DNA of 64,000 bases from Poriferisodalis sp965208555 (GTDB taxonomy: Bacteria; Actinomycetota; Acidimicrobiia; Acidimicrobiales; Poriferisodalaceae), in the NCBI RefSeq assembly GCF_965208555.1, contig NZ_OZ242342.1, positions 2,418,001-2,482,000 of the forward strand. The letters are read 5' to 3'. The notes beneath the pieces were generated by a model that searched no databases, was not told the origin of the DNA, and saw only the letters and a program-made list of their open reading frames with translations. Every line of letters starts with the position of its first letter. The first letter of the stretch is position 1. Below are positions 37,688-46,688 of this stretch, piece by piece. Position numbers and translations under genes: made by a program.

Positions 37688-38406
37688 GCGATCGTCTCAG
37701 GCTCGGTGGTGACGAGCAGCTCGGCGACCGATGCGGTGTTGGGCAGCCGCAGGATGGCCGCGAGGGCCTGGGCCAAGTCGTCGGCTTGGATCATGATCGA
37801 CGGGTCCACGCCGAAGCCCGAGGTCATGTCGGTCTGCACATAGCCCGGGCACACGGCCGTGCAGCGAATCCCATCGGGAAACGTCAGGTGACGCACTGAG
37901 TGGTGCAGCGCCATCGCGGCGTGCTTGCTCATGGCGTACCCCGGTGCGAACGTGCCGCGCACTCGCTTGCCCGACATCGAGATCACGTTCACGATGCGGC
38001 CCTCTCCGCTGCTGCGCAGGTGGTCGAGCGTGGCACGGATCATGCGGAACGGCCCCTTCGCGTTGACCTCCCACATCTCGTCCAACGTGTCCTCAGTCAG
38101 CTCTTCGAGGGCATCGGGATGTGCGACGCCCGCGTTGTTCACGAGGCAGTCGATCCGGCTGTGCGCCGACATCGTCTCTGCAGCCCATCGCTCGGCGGCG
38201 CCGTCCTCGATGGCGTCGTAGCGGTGCAGCGTCACGGCCGGTCCTTGATCTCTGCGGTACCGGGATACCGAGGCTTCGAGCGAAGCGAGATCGCGTGCAG
38301 CCAGCGCCAGCGCCCAGCCGTCCGCGTGCAGTGCCGCGGCGATGGCTTCGCCGATGCCGCGATTCGCACCGCTGATCATCGCCACGCAACCGGTGATGTC
38401 TCGCAT
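37684..38406 (-). CDS. Short-chain dehydrogenase/reductase
   Basis: 240-residue classical SDR. NAD(P) motif SGANRGIGEA at the N-terminus, NNAGVA, then the catalytic Ser (ISMSG) and Tyr/Lys in YAMSKHAAM. Has PGYVQTDM after it as in typical members. The Arg in GANRG favours NADP(H). ATG 38406 follows a strong GGAGAGGAG. Substrate unknown. Confidence 0.9.
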   Translation of the reverse strand: MRDITGCVAMISGANRGIGEAIAAALHADGWALALAARDLASLEASVSRYRRDQGPAVTLHRYDAIEDGAAERWAAETMSAHSRIDCLVNNAGVAHPDALEELTEDTLDEMWEVNAKGPFRMIRATLDHLRSSGEGRIVNVISMSGKRVRGTFAPGYAMSKHAAMALHHSVRHLTFPDGIRCTAVCPGYVQTDMTSGFGVDPSIMIQADDLAQALAAILRLPNTASVAELLVTTEPETIA

Positions 38407-38514
38407 CTCGCACTCCTCTCCTGCCAGTTCATCCCGACGCGCTTCGGTGACCCGCAGTAGCGTTCGCAATCGGCCTCGCCGTGACACCGGCCGGCCGATC
38501 CGGAGGCTAGGTCG

Positions 38515-39813
38515 ATGGTGCAGAGTTTGTCGGGGGGCAGCGACGGGGCTGCATACCTCCCCGGCTCGCCCGAACGCGACGAGCTGGCACGCCGCACCAT
38601 CCGGGTGCTGCAGCTCGGGGTGATCCCCGGCGGGCTGGCCATGACGGCGTCGTTCGCCGCGGCCACCCTGCTCGCCGACCAGATGACGGGCAGTGAGACG
38701 AAGGCCTCGCTGGCCGCCGTGTGCCTCAGCATCGGCGGCACGCTCGCGGGCATCCCGCTCGCCGCGCTGATGGCCCGGCACGGCCGCCGCGCCGGACTCG
38801 CCGCCGGCTACTCCACCGGCGCCATCGGCGGCACGCTGGCGCTGCTGTCGGCGTTCACCGGCCGCTACTCGATGCTGGTGGCCGGCATGGTGCTGATCGG
38901 CACCGGCCAAGCCGCCAATCTGGCCGCGCGCTACGCCGGTGCTGACCTCGCGACCGACGAGAACCGGGCCCGCTCCATCAGCCTCGTGCTGTGGGCCAGC
39001 ACGGTCGGCTCGGTGCTGGGGCCCACCGTCGCGCTCGGCCTCAAGAGCCTCTTCGCCGACACCGAGGGGTTGAGCGGCTTCGCACTGCCGTACGCCATGA
39101 CGCTGGGTCTCTTCGGTCTCGCAGCAGTCAACATCTGGCGCCGTCTGCGCCCAGATCCGTTGCACGTCGTGGCTGCAGACGCAGGCTCGACAAGCGTCAA
39201 GCTGCCGAGCTTGGCCGAGGCCGGCCGCATCCTGGCCCATCCCGTGGCGTCCATTGCGCTGATCGGAATGATGCTGTCGCAGGCGGTGATGATCGGCGTC
39301 ATGACCGTGTCGCCGATCCACATGTCCCAGGGCGGCCAGAACCCGCTGATCATCGGCGTCATGCTCTCGCTGCACATCGCCGGCATGTTTGCGTTCTCGC
39401 CGTATGTGGGCTGGCTGGTGGACCGTGTCGGCGGTCAGGTCATCATCGTTGCGGGTGCGCTCGTGCTCACCGTCGGCGCTGCACTGGCCGCAAACACCGA
39501 TGCCTCTCACGCGACGGGGCTGCTGTTGGGGCTGTTCCTCATCGGCATCGGCTGGAGCTGCTGCGTGGTGTCCGCCAGTGCGCTGCTGACGGCGTCGTTT
39601 CCGCTGGAGCGCCGCGTCAGCGTGCAAGCCACCGCCGACGTGCTGATGACGGCACTCGGCGCGGCCGCCGGCGTGAGCTCAGGCCTGGCGGTAGAGCACC
39701 GCTCCTATGCCGATCTCGCGACCTGGGGAGCGTGGGTAGCCGTAGCGCTCGGCATCGCGGCCGTCGTGATGCTGGTGCGGAACTTCCGGGTGACCCGGCG
39801 CTTCACGGCCTGA
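38515..39813 (+). CDS. MFS transporter
   Basis: 432 residues, twelve membrane segments. LAALMARHGRRAGLAAG is the loop 2-3 motif; IGWSCCVVSASALLTASFPLERRVSVQATADVLM resembles drug-efflux MFS members. N-terminal ~40 residues are cytoplasmic. ATG 38515 lies 108 bp from the divergent SDR gene. Confidence 0.88.
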   Translation: MVQSLSGGSDGAAYLPGSPERDELARRTIRVLQLGVIPGGLAMTASFAAATLLADQMTGSETKASLAAVCLSIGGTLAGIPLAALMARHGRRAGLAAGYSTGAIGGTLALLSAFTGRYSMLVAGMVLIGTGQAANLAARYAGADLATDENRARSISLVLWASTVGSVLGPTVALGLKSLFADTEGLSGFALPYAMTLGLFGLAAVNIWRRLRPDPLHVVAADAGSTSVKLPSLAEAGRILAHPVASIALIGMMLSQAVMIGVMTVSPIHMSQGGQNPLIIGVMLSLHIAGMFAFSPYVGWLVDRVGGQVIIVAGALVLTVGAALAANTDASHATGLLLGLFLIGIGWSCCVVSASALLTASFPLERRVSVQATADVLMTALGAAAGVSSGLAVEHRSYADLATWGAWVAVALGIAAVVMLVRNFRVTRRFTA

Positions 39814-39833
39814 TCAGCCGCTCGGCTGGATGT

Positions 39834-40649
39834 TCAGAACAGGCCGTCGAGGCAGGCGGCGAGCTTTGAGTCAGCCGCCGCCGGCAGGGCAGTGAGACGC
39901 GACAGGAACGACACCGAGACGAAATCGCCCATGACGGCGCCGGTGTCGACTTCGGCTGGCATGTCGACTGCGTCGCCCCACTCCATGGCGACTCGGAACG
40001 CGTCTGCGTTGTCGGGATGCGGCTCCAGGCTCACCGACGTGATCGAACGCGGCGGCAGGGTGCCCACTTCGGTGAACCGCCAGCCTTTCATGTCGGCGAC
40101 CTCACGATTCGGCACATTGAGGTTGACTGCCCACGCCGATTCGTGTTCATCCGCGAGCAGCCCGCTGAGCACAACGCTGGCAACCTCGGCCGCCGCATGC
40201 CACTTCTGGTCTGCGATGGCGTCTTCCCAGCCTTGGCCCTCAACCCCGAATCCCTCAACGGTCTGACTCACCGCCAAGCCCGGGATATTGCCGTTGCGGC
40301 CCGTCAGCACCGCGCCGACGGTGCCGGAGTGGTACACGGAACGGCCGACGTTGGCGCCCGGGTTGATCCCTGACACGACCAGGTCCACCGGACCGAAGGC
40401 ACCCAGCCGGGCGAACATCACGCACAGTGCCGGCGCCCCTGAGACCGCCCAAGCATCGGCGACGCCGTCGAAGCGCACTTTGTGCACCTGAGGGTCCATC
40501 AGATGCAGCGGACCGATCGCGGCGCCGGCGCCCGAGTACTCGGAATCGGGTGCGACCACGACGACATCGCCGTGCGCAGTCATTGCGCTCGCCAGCACGT
40601 GCAATCCCTCGGAGGAGATTCCGTCATCGTTGGTCACCAGGATCCGCAC
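39834..40649 (-). CDS. surE: 5'/3'-nucleotidase SurE
   Basis: 271 residues. The N-terminus RILVTNDDGISSEGL has the paired Asp metal ligands of SurE; APDSEYSGAGAA and SGINPGANVGRSVYHSGTVGA are its other active-site segments. It dephosphorylates nucleoside monophosphates and short polyphosphate. GTG 40649 chosen as it leads directly into the conserved ILVTNDDG strand. Divergent from the phosphoesterase gene by 85 bp. Confidence 0.9.
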   Translation of the reverse strand: MRILVTNDDGISSEGLHVLASAMTAHGDVVVVAPDSEYSGAGAAIGPLHLMDPQVHKVRFDGVADAWAVSGAPALCVMFARLGAFGPVDLVVSGINPGANVGRSVYHSGTVGAVLTGRNGNIPGLAVSQTVEGFGVEGQGWEDAIADQKWHAAAEVASVVLSGLLADEHESAWAVNLNVPNREVADMKGWRFTEVGTLPPRSITSVSLEPHPDNADAFRVAMEWGDAVDMPAEVDTGAVMGDFVSVSFLSRLTALPAAADSKLAACLDGLF

Positions 40650-40734
40650 CGTGTCGAAGGTACCGCCCGCCGGTGACGTATCGACGTATAGCTGCCAAAC
40701 GGGATGTGTCGCCTCCGTGGCAAGCTGTCTCGCT

Positions 40735-41556
40735 GTGAGGGAGCTGACCGAGCCGTCGGCGACTGAGGCCGGCACCGGGCGCCAGTTGCGCGTCCTGCAC
40801 ACCTCTGACGTGCACATCGGGCACGTGCGCGGGCCGCATGGCAGCCACCGCGACGTGTGCCAGTGCCCGATCCATGCCATCGCCGCGACTGCCGTGGCAC
40901 ATGCAGCCGATGTCCTGCTGATCGCGGGAGATCTGTTCGACCACGCCCGGCTGAAGCGTTCCGACGTCGCACACACGATGGAGCTGCTCGGTCGCGTCGA
41001 TGCGTCAGTGGTCATCATCCCCGGCAACCACGACGTCCATGACGAGCAGTCGCTGTGGGGGACACATGCGGATCATGAGCACCGGCTCGAAGTCACCGGT
41101 GCCGGGGTGATCTTTCTTGACGACCCCGAGGGCGCGGTGTTGCACTTCGGCGAGCACGACCTGACGCTGTGGGGTCGGGCGATGGACGCCCACCACTCCG
41201 AGTACCGGCCCCTTGCAGGCGTGCCGGCGCGCCCTGACGATGGCTGGTTCATCGCTGCAGGGCACGGGCACTTCCAGCGCAACGCTGACGACGCGCACCG
41301 GTCATCGCCGATCACCGCCGAAGAGATCGAGGCCACGGGGGCCGACTATGTGGCGCTCGGCCACTGGCATGTCACCACCGATGTCTCGGTCGGCGATGTC
41401 CTCGCTTGGTATCCGGGTGCTCCCATGGGCACGCCGTCGAACGAGACGGCCTGCTTGGTCACGTTCTCGCAGCACGCCGACGGCAGCGCTGGTGCCGTGG
41501 CCGTTGACCATGTGGCCGTCGCCCCTCCTCTCGATGGTTGCGCGCAACGACCCTGA
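40735..41556 (+). CDS. Metallophosphoesterase (SbcD/Mre11-like)
   Basis: 273 residues. The five phosphoesterase motifs appear in order: DVHIGH, GDLFD, GNHD, AAGHGHF and GHWH, giving a two-metal site. A Cys-containing insert (DVCQCPIHAIAAT) after motif I is unusual. No SbcC partner is adjacent, so nuclease versus nucleotide phosphodiesterase is undecided. Start GTG 40735 has no ribosome site and may be leaderless. Confidence 0.82.
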   Translation: MRELTEPSATEAGTGRQLRVLHTSDVHIGHVRGPHGSHRDVCQCPIHAIAATAVAHAADVLLIAGDLFDHARLKRSDVAHTMELLGRVDASVVIIPGNHDVHDEQSLWGTHADHEHRLEVTGAGVIFLDDPEGAVLHFGEHDLTLWGRAMDAHHSEYRPLAGVPARPDDGWFIAAGHGHFQRNADDAHRSSPITAEEIEATGADYVALGHWHVTTDVSVGDVLAWYPGAPMGTPSNETACLVTFSQHADGSAGAVAVDHVAVAPPLDGCAQRP

Positions 41557-41615
41557 ACCGGCGCGCCCCGAGCGGCGCTGAGCGCGCGCCGAGAGCCGCT
41601 CACGAACTCCGGTGA

Positions 41616-43598
41616 CTACAGCTCCGCCGCGGTGCGGTCGATGCGTCGCTGGAGTGACTCGCACTCGCTCATGTGTCGCATGGCCTCGGACTTGGCAGTG
41701 CCGTAGTCCTCGGCGACCTGGCGCGCACGCTCGGGGTCGTCATAGGTAGCCGGCTCGCCGAGCAGCGCCTGCAGCTCGGCGACACGGTGCTCGGCGGATT
41801 CCCAGGCTCGCTCGGCCGCGGCCAGCTCCTTGCGCAGGTCCGCAGTCGCATCGTGGGCCGCCTGACGCCTGCTGGCTCCTGCACGGCGGCGCTCGGCCGC
41901 GGCCGACCGGGATGTCAGTGCTTCAGGTGCGCCTTCGGCCTGATCCCCGCCGGTCCGGCCGCCGGTGCTGCCGCCAGCGGTCCGCCTTGTGCTCAGCCCC
42001 GGCGGCCGCAGCAGATCTTCGTCGACGCCAGGGTGCAGGGTGGCGGTGCCGTCGCGCACCACGATCAGCGAGTCGGCGACGCTGCGGATGAGGTGGCGGT
42101 CATGAGTGACGAGCAGCACCGTGCCCGGGTACACCGACAGCGCATCCTCCAGCAGATCGCAGCTCGGCAGATCGAGATGATTCGTCGGCTCGTCGAGCAC
42201 GAGCAGGTTCACCGGGTTCGCCATCGTGATGCCGAGCGCCAGTCGGGTGCGCTCGCCGCCGGAGAGATCCGCCACCTTGCGGTCCGCCGCGTCGCCCGGA
42301 AACCCGAACCCGCCGAGCATCGTGCGGACATTCCGTCCGGGCTGATCGCCCACCGAGGCGGTGAACTCCTCCACGACTGACCGTCGAGGATCCATGACCT
42401 CGGCGAGGTGCTGAGCGAACGTGGCCATGTCCACGTTGCGGCCGCGGTGCAGTTCGCCGCCGAGGACGCCCAATTCGCCCTGCAGCACCCGCAGCAGTGT
42501 CGTCTTGCCTGCGCCATTCGGACCGACGACCCCCACCTTGGTGCCGCGTTCGATGACGAGGTCCACTTCTTCGAGCACCGGCGCGTCGCCGTCGGCATAG
42601 CCCACCGAAGCGCCGATCATCTCGACGACCACCCGCGACGAGCGCCGCGGCGTGCCGAAACCGAAGCGGGCCGCCAGCTCCTTGCGGGTCGGGACCTCGA
42701 CTGGTTCGAGCTTCGCCAGTGCCTTGATCCGGCTCTGCACCTGCCGAGCCTTCGTGGCCTTGTAACGGAACCGCTCGATGAATCGCTCGGTGTGAGCGCG
42801 CCGGCGAGCCTGTTGCGCCGCAGCTGCCTCAGCGGCCGCAATCCGCTCCTCGCGGGCCACGACGAACTCGGCGAAGCCGCCGACGTGCTCGTATGCGGTC
42901 GTGCCGTCCATCTCGATCACACGGTTGGCGACGGCGTCAATGAAGTCACGGTCATGACTCACAAACAGCAGCCCGCCCTCCCAGGCGGCGAGTTGATCCT
43001 CCAACCACGCCACCGAGTCCACGTCGAGATGATTCGTGGGCTCATCAGCGAGCAGCACGTCGGGCTTCGCCAGCAGCAGTTGGGCGAGCGCCACCCGCAT
43101 CCGCCAGCCACCCGAGAGCTGCGCTACCGGGCGCTGCGCATCGTCGGCTGCAAAGCCCAGGCCGGCGAGCACCCGGTGAGCCTCTGCTTCGAAGCCGTAG
43201 CCGCCGATCTGGCGAAAGTGGGCCTCGAGCTCGCCGTAGCGCGCGAGCACCTCGTCGTGATCCGGCGCGTCGACATCGGCCAGGCGCGCTTCCAGCGATC
43301 GAAGTTCAGCCGTCATCGCGGTGACGTCGCCCGTTCCGGCCATCGTCGCGTCGAGCACGGTGCCCTCGGTGATCTCGTCGAGTTCTTGGGGCAGGTAGCC
43401 GAGTGTCAGCCCGCTCTGGCGGTGGACCTCGCCCTCGTCGGGCTCGTTGATGCCGGTCAGGATCTCCAGCAGGGTCGTCTTGCCGACGCCGTTGCCGCCC
43501 ACCAAGGCGATGCGTCGACCGGCCGCGAGCTGTACGTCCACGCCGGCAAACAGCCGCCGCGGCGGGTACGACTTGCCCAGCCCCGAACCCCACAGCAC
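41616..43598 (-). CDS. ABC-F family ATPase
   Basis: 660 residues, two ABC domains and no membrane segment, as in ribosome-associated ABC-F proteins. Walker A GGNGVGKTT near residue 30 and GPNGAGKTT near 355; signatures LSGGWRMRVAL and LSGGERTRLAL; Walker B DVLLADEPTNHLD and LLVLDEPTNHLD. The inter-domain linker (ARRRAHTERFIERFRYKATKARQ) fits the P-site tRNA-interaction motif. C-terminal ~110 residues form an Ala/Arg/Glu coiled-coil. Likely translation factor or antibiotic protection protein. Confidence 0.9.
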   Translation of the reverse strand: MLWGSGLGKSYPPRRLFAGVDVQLAAGRRIALVGGNGVGKTTLLEILTGINEPDEGEVHRQSGLTLGYLPQELDEITEGTVLDATMAGTGDVTAMTAELRSLEARLADVDAPDHDEVLARYGELEAHFRQIGGYGFEAEAHRVLAGLGFAADDAQRPVAQLSGGWRMRVALAQLLLAKPDVLLADEPTNHLDVDSVAWLEDQLAAWEGGLLFVSHDRDFIDAVANRVIEMDGTTAYEHVGGFAEFVVAREERIAAAEAAAAQQARRRAHTERFIERFRYKATKARQVQSRIKALAKLEPVEVPTRKELAARFGFGTPRRSSRVVVEMIGASVGYADGDAPVLEEVDLVIERGTKVGVVGPNGAGKTTLLRVLQGELGVLGGELHRGRNVDMATFAQHLAEVMDPRRSVVEEFTASVGDQPGRNVRTMLGGFGFPGDAADRKVADLSGGERTRLALGITMANPVNLLVLDEPTNHLDLPSCDLLEDALSVYPGTVLLVTHDRHLIRSVADSLIVVRDGTATLHPGVDEDLLRPPGLSTRRTAGGSTGGRTGGDQAEGAPEALTSRSAAAERRRAGASRRQAAHDATADLRKELAAAERAWESAEHRVAELQALLGEPATYDDPERARQVAEDYGTAKSEAMRHMSECESLQRRIDRTAAEL

Positions 43599-43649
43599 GG
43601 CGAGAGTCTGCCCGTGGGCCGACGGCGGGACGCGCGTGGACGTCCCGAG

Positions 43650-44567
43650 CTACGAGAAGTGAGGCGCGACGTCGGCCATGAAGGCCCGCAGCGCATCCAG
43701 GCGGCCCTCGATACCGCCTCGCGCCACCGGGTCGAGCACGAAGTGCGTCACTCCAGTTTCTGCGACTTGGCCGACCATGTCGATCATCTGCTCGGTGCTG
43801 CCTGCGACCGACACTGCTGGCTTCATCGCCGACGCAGGATCGAGGTAGTAGCGCAGCGACAGCGTGATCTCGCTGCGGTCGCGGCCCACCGCATCGCACG
43901 CGTCACCCACCTGGCTCCAGCCTGCAGCGACGTCGTCGAGGGTCTCGAACGCTGCATGGAAGCCATGCCCATGGCGTGCCACGCGCCGGTAGGCAGCGGC
44001 GGTGTTGCCGCCGACCCACACCGGCACCGGATCCTGCACGGGCTTGGGTTCGAAGCCGACAGCGGGGAACGAATAAAACTCGCCGTCGAAGCTCGGATCG
44101 TCCTCGGCGAACAGCGTGCGGAACACCTCCAGCTGCTCGTCTGAGCGTTTGCCACGGCGATCCCACGGCATGCCCAGCACTTCGGCTTCCTCGCGCATCC
44201 AGCCCACGCCCACGCCCAGAATGAGCCGGCCGTTCGACAGCACGTCGATGGTCGCCAGACGCTTCGCCGTCTCCACCGGCGGCCGGTACGGCAAAATCAG
44301 CACGCTGAAGCCCAGCCGCAGGTTCTCGGTGACCGCCGCGACGAACAGCAGTGTGCCGATGGGGTCGAGCCAGCCCGTCTTCGGTGGTGCCGGGAACGAG
44401 CCGTCGTCGGAGTACGGGTACTTCGACACCAGCTCGGCGGGCCAGCAGACATGATCGGATGCCCAGCCCGAGGCGAAGCCGAGCCGGTCGACTTCCGAGG
44501 CGAACGATGTGAGCCCGTCGCGAGTACCGACGCGGCCCAAGTGCGGCAGAGTGACTCCCCATTCCAT
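43650..44567 (-). CDS. LLM-class F420-dependent oxidoreductase
   Basis: 305-residue luciferase-like protein of the TIGR03619-like group: EWGVTLPHLG start, VDRLGFASGWASDHVCWP, LGFSVLILPYRPPVETAKRLATID, LSNGRLILGVGVGWMREE, and PVWVGGNT. Reaction unknown. Ends 51 bp from the ABC-F gene on the same strand. The 225-bp gap before it to 44793 is a divergent promoter region with no clear boxes. Confidence 0.88.
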   Translation of the reverse strand: MEWGVTLPHLGRVGTRDGLTSFASEVDRLGFASGWASDHVCWPAELVSKYPYSDDGSFPAPPKTGWLDPIGTLLFVAAVTENLRLGFSVLILPYRPPVETAKRLATIDVLSNGRLILGVGVGWMREEAEVLGMPWDRRGKRSDEQLEVFRTLFAEDDPSFDGEFYSFPAVGFEPKPVQDPVPVWVGGNTAAAYRRVARHGHGFHAAFETLDDVAAGWSQVGDACDAVGRDRSEITLSLRYYLDPASAMKPAVSVAGSTEQMIDMVGQVAETGVTHFVLDPVARGGIEGRLDALRAFMADVAPHFS

Positions 44568-44792
44568 GGGGCGACACGCTATGCCGTGCACGCCTGCCTG
44601 CGCCCGCTGCGGAGGCGACAGAAGACGCAGTGGGGGATTGTCACGGGATCGTCGCACCCCGGCGGGAAACGCCTTGCTGTACGCGATTACTCTCGCGCGC
44701 ACCGCCACAGCGGTCCTTGTGACAGGGGCTCCGGTTGCTCGCCGTCAACTTGCGATGCCGCGGTGGCTGATGTTCCACCGAGGAGGGAACCC

Positions 44793-46499
44793 ATGCAACT
44801 TTCCAAGAACCGCCTTTTGCGCTTGCTAGCGCTGCTCTTCGCGTTCTCGCTCGTAGCGGCCGCTTGCGGTGGCGACGACGGCGATGACGACGCCGGCGAG
44901 ACCCAGACCACCGAGGCCATGGCCGAAGAAGAGGAGATGGCCGACGAAGAGGAGATGGCCGAAGAGGAGGAAATGGCCTCCGACGAGCCGGAGGAAGAAG
45001 CCGGCGGCCTCAGCCAGGACGTCATCGAGCAAGCCTCTGAAGAAGAGGAGATGGCCGACGACGACGAAATGATGGACGACGAGGAGATGATGATGGAGTT
45101 TGACCGCTCCACCATCGAGGGCATCTTCGAAGAGGCCGAGTATCGCCGTGCGAGGGTCGTCGAGCGGATCACCGCTCACATCGAGTCCGGCGAGTGGGGC
45201 GTCGGCGAGGACAACGTCCTCCGCGGCCCGGAAGGCTTCGTCATCGACCTCAACGAGTGTCCCGAAGACTGGTCCAACACCGAGGGCATCACCGACACGG
45301 AGATCCGTCTCGGCCAGACCGGTCCGCAGTCAGGCACCCTCGCGCTGTACGGCAACGCCCGCCTGGGCTGGCAGACCTATCTCCTGCATGTGAATGCCGA
45401 AGGCGGCATCGCCGGCCGCGATGTGGTCATGAAGTCCTACGACGACGCGTACGTGGCGGCACAGACCATCGAGTTCGTGGATGAGCTGATCGAGAACGAC
45501 AATGTGTTCGCGATCCACACGCTGGGCTCGCCGAACACGCTGGCGGTGTACGACACGCTGAACGCCGAGTGCATCCCGCAGCCGTTCGTGTGGACCGGGC
45601 ACCCCGCGTGGGGCGACCCCGAGGTGCACCCGTGGACCACGGGCAGCATCCTGTCGTACTCGACCGAGTCCGTGCTGTGGGGCAACTGGATCAAGGAGAA
45701 CCTTGCCGACCAGCTGCCGGTCGTGGTGGCCGGTCTGGTGATGGACAACGACTTCGGCCTCGCATATGAGCTGGGCTTCGAGGAGTACGCGCACAACAAC
45801 CCCGACGTGGTGTCGGAGTTCGTGCCGGTGCGCCACGACCCGGCCTCGCCGACGATCACCAATGAGATCACGACCATCGCCGCAAGCGATCCGGACGTCT
45901 ACATCTCGATGACCGCAGGCAATGCGTGTCTGCTGGCCGTCCAGGAAGTTGCGGCGTCCGGCTTGAAGGACGAGATCTCGGCGGCGTTCACGCCGTCGGT
46001 GTGCAAGGCCCCGGCTAGCTGGATTGCCCCGGCAGGCGATGACGGCCATGGCTGGTACATCGTGGGCGGCGGTGTGAAGGACACCACCGACCCGGCGCTC
46101 ATCGGCAGCGATGCATTCATCGACTTCATCATCGAGAGCCTCGAGGCCAATGACCTCGATCCCACCATCTCAATGTTCGGCAACGGCTACATGCTGGGCT
46201 ACCCGTACGTGGAGGCGCTGCGCATCGCAGCCGAGCTGCCTGCAAGTGCGAACAACCCCGCAGGCCTGAACCGGGCGAACTTCATCCTGGCGGTGCGGGC
46301 GATCGACATCCACCACCCGATCTTCCTGGACGGCATCACGTTCGCCATGAACGGCAACGCCGATGCTTTCCCGATCGAGGGCACGGATATCAGCCAGTAC
46401 GACTCGTCCAACCACTCCTGGGTTGTCTCGAACGTCATTGACGTGAATGGCGCTTCAGGCAACTGTGTCTGGGACAAGGACAACGGCGGCTGCCGCTGA
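44793..46499 (+). CDS. Type-1 periplasmic-binding lipoprotein with Met/Glu-rich linker (paralogue 1)
   Basis: 568 residues. Signal peptide ends VAAAC (Cys ~25); residues ~30-110 are an acidic, Met-rich repeat (EEEEMADEEEMAEEEEMA, then DEMMDDEEMMM). From ~125 a Leu/Ile/Val-binding-protein-like fold starts (SGEWGVGEDNVLRGPEGF ... ITDTEIRLGQTGPQSGTLALYGN). A conserved Cys appears near NECPEDWS and a C-terminal pair at NCVWDKDNGGC may form a disulfide. No permease or ATPase nearby, so it may be a receptor or serve a remote transporter. ATG 44793 with AGGAGGGA. Confidence 0.85.
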   Translation: MQLSKNRLLRLLALLFAFSLVAAACGGDDGDDDAGETQTTEAMAEEEEMADEEEMAEEEEMASDEPEEEAGGLSQDVIEQASEEEEMADDDEMMDDEEMMMEFDRSTIEGIFEEAEYRRARVVERITAHIESGEWGVGEDNVLRGPEGFVIDLNECPEDWSNTEGITDTEIRLGQTGPQSGTLALYGNARLGWQTYLLHVNAEGGIAGRDVVMKSYDDAYVAAQTIEFVDELIENDNVFAIHTLGSPNTLAVYDTLNAECIPQPFVWTGHPAWGDPEVHPWTTGSILSYSTESVLWGNWIKENLADQLPVVVAGLVMDNDFGLAYELGFEEYAHNNPDVVSEFVPVRHDPASPTITNEITTIAASDPDVYISMTAGNACLLAVQEVAASGLKDEISAAFTPSVCKAPASWIAPAGDDGHGWYIVGGGVKDTTDPALIGSDAFIDFIIESLEANDLDPTISMFGNGYMLGYPYVEALRIAAELPASANNPAGLNRANFILAVRAIDIHHPIFLDGITFAMNGNADAFPIEGTDISQYDSSNHSWVVSNVIDVNGASGNCVWDKDNGGCR

Positions 46500-46539
46500 T
46501 CTAGGGCTGTAGCTAGTCCTTCCTGACTGACATCGACGC

Positions 46540-46584
46540 AGCGGTCGTCGCTGCCGGGATCTGATCTCGGCAGCGGCGGCCGCT
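46540..46584. terminator. Large hairpin after paralogue 1
   Basis: 17-bp stem with two G-U pairs: 46540-46556 with 46568-46584, loop of 11 bases. No U-tract; an I-shaped actinobacterial-type terminator is likely. The 3' arm and flank (46568-46591) recur exactly after paralogue 2. Confidence 0.7.
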
Positions 46585-46688
46585 CGTCGCGGCAACACGA
46601 CATGCGGCAAGCGATTAGCTTCGGCGGGACTATTGGGCGTCAGTGGGCCGTTCGGTCGCTGGTGCGGGGACACATCAAGGAGTCTCAT

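Noticed and set aside
38407..39627. N-terminal extension of the SDR across the MFS gene
   Set aside because: Antisense to a clear twelve-segment transporter; the SDR has a strong ribosome site before ATG 38406.
44911..45110. Purine-rich tandem repeat as a minisatellite or CRISPR-like array
   Set aside because: The GAGGAGATGGCC-type units are in frame in the lipoprotein and encode the acidic Met linker; spacing is irregular and spacers are absent.
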